Origin: Phallusia mammillata
Taxonomy: Eukaryota > Chordata > Ascidiacea > Phlebobranchia > Ascidiidae
DNA: 64,000 bases
Assembly: GCA_003260075.1 (NCBI GenBank)
Contig: QLIY01000165.1
Location: 143,243-207,242, forward strand
Reading direction: 5' to 3'
The translations under genes and the position numbers were made by a program. Positions 61,196 through 64,000 of the stretch are shown here, piece after piece. The notes beneath the pieces were generated by a model, which was given only the letters and a program-made list of their open reading frames with translations, was not told the origin of the DNA and did no database searches. Position 1 is the first letter of the stretch; each line of letters opens with the position of its first letter.

Positions 61196-61718
61196 ACTTG
61201 TTCACTGAAGTTAAACTATGTAAAAAATGCTTGGATTTCCAGATAGGAACAGTTCAGCTAGCACGGTCGTAACTCCTTGTTAAACAAGAGGTCGTTACTA
61301 CTTGCTTAAAAGGGCATTTCATAAAAATTGTGTTTCTCTGCTGCTACATAGCGGTAAAACGATTTCATTTTGCGATAACTGTTGATTTTGTTTATTACGT
61401 TGGCCCACAAGTTTAGTTGGACAGTTATTTTGCAGATATGTTTTTTTCTGTGAAAGCATAAATTTTAAGTCCAAACATTTATGAGTGCAAATGTTTTTGT
61501 CACACAATGTTTTTTACCTCGAGCAGTTTTTGCAAACATTTTGTAGTGTTTAGGTATAGAGTGTTTTAATATTTTCAAAAGTCAAAACTGGGAAACTTTT
61601 GCCGATAAAACAGTCAATTTGTACCAATAACTTTCCATTGAAGTAAGCTAGTTCGTCCCAGTAAGTTTAAATCTTTTGCCGCAATACTTTCGGAACAGTA
61701 CAACATTGTATCATGCAT

Positions 61719-61914
61719 GATATTACTGGTACTCTCAAACAGCAAATGTTTTCAATGTTCATACTGTGATATTACTGGTACTCTCAAACAGCAAATGTTT
61801 TCAATGTTCTTACTGTGATATTACTGGTACTCTCGATCAGCAAATGTTTCTGATGTCCTTACTGTGATATTACTGGTACTCTCAAACAGATAATGTTTTC
61901 AATGTCCTTACTGT
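61719..61914. repeat. 49-bp tandem repeat, four copies
   Basis: Four head-to-tail units start GATATTACTGGTACTCTC at 61719, 61768, 61817 and 61866. Divergence rises in the third and fourth copies. It lies about 0.5 kb upstream of the SLC5 start codon. There are no spacers, so it is a minisatellite. Confidence 0.9.
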
Positions 61915-62069
61915 AATACTATACTGGTACTGTTACCTGTATCATGCATCAGTTGTTTCGTTGAGTTACTGTCTTGCCACATACATTTCCTGTTCTATTT
62001 TTGTGGCTGTTCCTTCTTTTCCAAATACAATTATAGTTTTTTTTTATTTATCTAGTGCTTTACTCAATT

Positions 62070-62350
62070 GGGCACATATGATTGTACCCAATTTGAGGTA
62101 CCCAAAAATAGTTGTTTGCTTGTTTGGGTAAACATAATTTTGCCCAACATGAGTGCCCAACAAAACATGGGTTTCGGTACCCAACGTTAATCGGGTAAAC
62201 TAGTATACCCAAATCAGGCCAAACAACTTACTACCCAACAAAATTGGGCACCCACAACCCAACGCAATTTTCGGGGTTTCTTAACTTAAGTGCCCAAACT
62301 TTTGGGTAGCCACTACCCAACATAAATAACAGTGTGGGTATTTGGTTTAT
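62070..62350. repeat. Cluster of (T)ACCCAA / TTGGGTA words
   Basis: More than a dozen ACCCAA or GCCCAA words occur in both orientations, often as short inverted pairs. The arrangement suggests a foldback-type repeat, but clear ends and a target duplication were not found. Confidence 0.45.
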
Positions 62351-62652
62351 GTTACCCGAAATTGTGTCGTTGATATGCGTTGTGATGCAAAACAGAGTTG
62401 AAATTGGTTGTTGCACAAGTTTTTTTTGTGCTATCTATTTGTGCGCAAAAAATTGTCTTCTTTGGTTACTTTTGACAGAATAAACGAGCATTAGTTAATA
62501 GATGAGACACATACATTCTTCATAATTTTACAATTTAATAGCAGCGCCATCTGAATACAAATCAGATCACGAAAAGACATACGCCGTTCCGGTCAAAACT
62601 GCCTCGCGAGTTTTAGTTTTGGAAGGGCTGCGTCAGGGCTTGTAAAGCCATG

Positions 62653-62718
62653 CGGTCCTCGCGAGTGATTAATAAAATTATCCGGCCGCTGTAAAAAAAC
62701 TGTGGTGCCTGGCACTAA
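62653..62718. mobile_element. Fragment related to the 52.4-kb hAT right end
   Basis: It shares GCGGTCCTCGCGA, TTATCCGGC and CGCTGTAAAAAAA blocks with 52828-52889. The outer terminus is degraded. Confidence 0.5.
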
Positions 62719-63285
62719 CACATAAAGCAGACTATAAACAGACTTTTGCGCAAGTTTACCTAATAGGTGGTGCGCGGGGTATGTCGGCCCGCTATGGCGG
62801 AACATTGCTACCAATTTCCTCTACAAAAATCCCAAGTAATCTAACTTTCTTCGATCGTCTCAACTCAACTCAATTAAGTTCCTTGTCTGACCATAAAACG
62901 ACTCACTGTGCCACCCTACCATTGCTACACATAGCTTTAACACACCGTGTGCTTCAACTATAGCCTGCAATGTCTTTTATTGCATTTCACTCATTTTCCG
63001 GAACATAACATAATGTAATTTGCTTCAAATATTTTCATAAATATAAATAAATAAACATTTGCGTTAAAAAGTGTTGACGCAACATGTCTGCAAATAATGT
63101 TGAATTGCACTTGGAGGTAGCCATATTTACAAGGTAAATTCAGCATCCTGAAATGATAAAATGGTGTTTGCAAACATACACAAAAAAGTTCAACATTTTG
63201 CTAAAGCACACTAACCGACTTTAACGGCAAAGATTACATCTGTTTTCTTTTTCAACGCATAACTTAAATTGTATGTTTGCAATAG

Positions 63286-63440
63286 ATGGAAAAAAAGTGG
63301 TACCTATAGTAGGAAATTTACACCCAGTTATAGAAAACTACAAAATACACCATCTTATGGGGCAAGTTTTCTACAAATGGAAGTACTTATGGAAGTACAG
63401 CTTTGGAAAAAATATTGGGACAAAAAAGGAAACCGCAAAG
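63286..63440 (+). CDS. Possible internal exon, family unknown
   Basis: AATAG acceptor, then an open frame of 51 codons in a consistent phase, then AAAG/GTAATA donor. The residues are exon-like (PIVGNLHPVIENYKIHHLMG, then a Trp/Tyr/Lys-rich stretch). No neighbouring exon was identified inside the window; the gene could continue beyond the right edge. Confidence 0.35.
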
Positions 63441-64000
63441 GTAATACTCAGTAAATTCTTGTGTCGATATGTATCGGGCACCCTGCACACCCCGGAATGC
63501 CTATCAATTTCATGACAACTTATTAACCAGCCAGAGCTATCTAACAAAGCAACTATTGATGCTCAACAAAAACCCAGAGTCTTTGCTTTGCGCGGGTGCC
63601 GAAAGAGATGTTTACGCACAAAACAAACATAAACATTTCTCCCAACATTTTCGAGTGCTTTGTGTGACTGTTTCGTCTGCTGTATTTCGGTTAGTGTTTC
63701 TTTTCAGCGGCAGTGAAATGTATGACAAATTTGGGGTATTGCACACTGGTTAATGTAGATGTATGAGCTTAATGTAGATGTATACAGGCTAGGCTAGTTA
63801 TGTATCTTTTTGCAGCGCTCTGTTGTATTTAATGTTATTCTGTTAAGTCAGGCATAACGTACAAACGAATATTGCTTTTTTAACAGCTTTATGGTAATTA
63901 CTTACTACAAACTCCGTGTCGCTATCTGTTGATTAGTGTCATTTTTTAGATTTTAGCCCTTTCTATAGTCCATACTCATGTTATGTACTAATGGAACTGC
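63441..64000. other. Right edge, nothing further recognised
   Basis: Short open frames exist on the plus strand (63469-63753) without splice or domain support. Confidence 0.4.

Noticed and set aside
61719..61914. CRISPR-like array
   Set aside because: Units are contiguous without unique spacers, and the window is eukaryotic.

Overview
The window is metazoan nuclear DNA, most likely from a solitary tunicate such as Ciona. It is AT-rich, its genes are compact and intron-dense with GT-AG introns mostly of 100-600 bp, and the encoded proteins resemble vertebrate families (MYO1E/F, SLC5/SGLT, LYSMD3/4, BTB proteins). Allelic-looking duplicated segments differ by about 3-4%, which fits the very high heterozygosity known for Ciona savignyi. 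The species call is inference. I found no bacterial operon, CRISPR array, rRNA or convincing tRNA gene.

Layout. (1) 1-13,526: a minus-strand BTB-domain gene running off the left edge, whose 5' part lies in a huge near-perfect inverted repeat (arms 1,817-7,661 and 7,682-13,526, spacer 20 bp). The right arm carries a mirror copy of the first five coding exons and stops inside an intron at a single N, so the palindrome is probably an assembly fold-back. (2) 13.5-20.3 kb: repeat-rich DNA with satellites, two hAT-type elements and one possible small minus-strand exon. (3) 20,368-26,498 (+): a large Ser/Lys-rich protein of unknown function containing about twelve 14-residue repeats. (4) 26.5-31.8 kb: intergenic, with two more hAT elements and a decayed copy of the 17.5-kb exon. 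(5) 31,827-41,542 (+): a complete 27-exon long-tailed class I myosin of 1,189 aa with motor, IQ, TH1, TH2 and SH3 domains. (6) 42.5-43.1 kb: a further hAT element. (7) 45,124-46,317 (+): a two-exon LysM membrane protein of 330 aa (LYSMD3/4-like). (8) 48,277-61,195 (-): a complete 17-exon SLC5-family Na+/solute symporter of 670 aa. (9) 61.2-64 kb: tandem repeats, hAT fragments and a possible exon.

The genes look like independent housekeeping or tissue genes: actin-based membrane motor, sodium-coupled transporter, endomembrane LysM protein, BTB nuclear regulator. They do not form one pathway. The LysM gene and the SLC5 gene converge tail to tail.

A dominant theme is assembly structure. Runs of about 10 C residues join neighbouring near-identical copies of the same sequence, and long C runs (75-93) stand where a second copy has ordinary sequence. 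These look like gap placeholders and unmerged alleles, so C-run-spanning ORFs and duplicated exon pieces in 44-59 kb should not be read as biology. The best biological signals are the complete myosin and SLC5 gene models, a probable CtBP-binding motif in the BTB protein, and at least six non-autonomous hAT elements whose exact 8-bp target duplications can be read directly.
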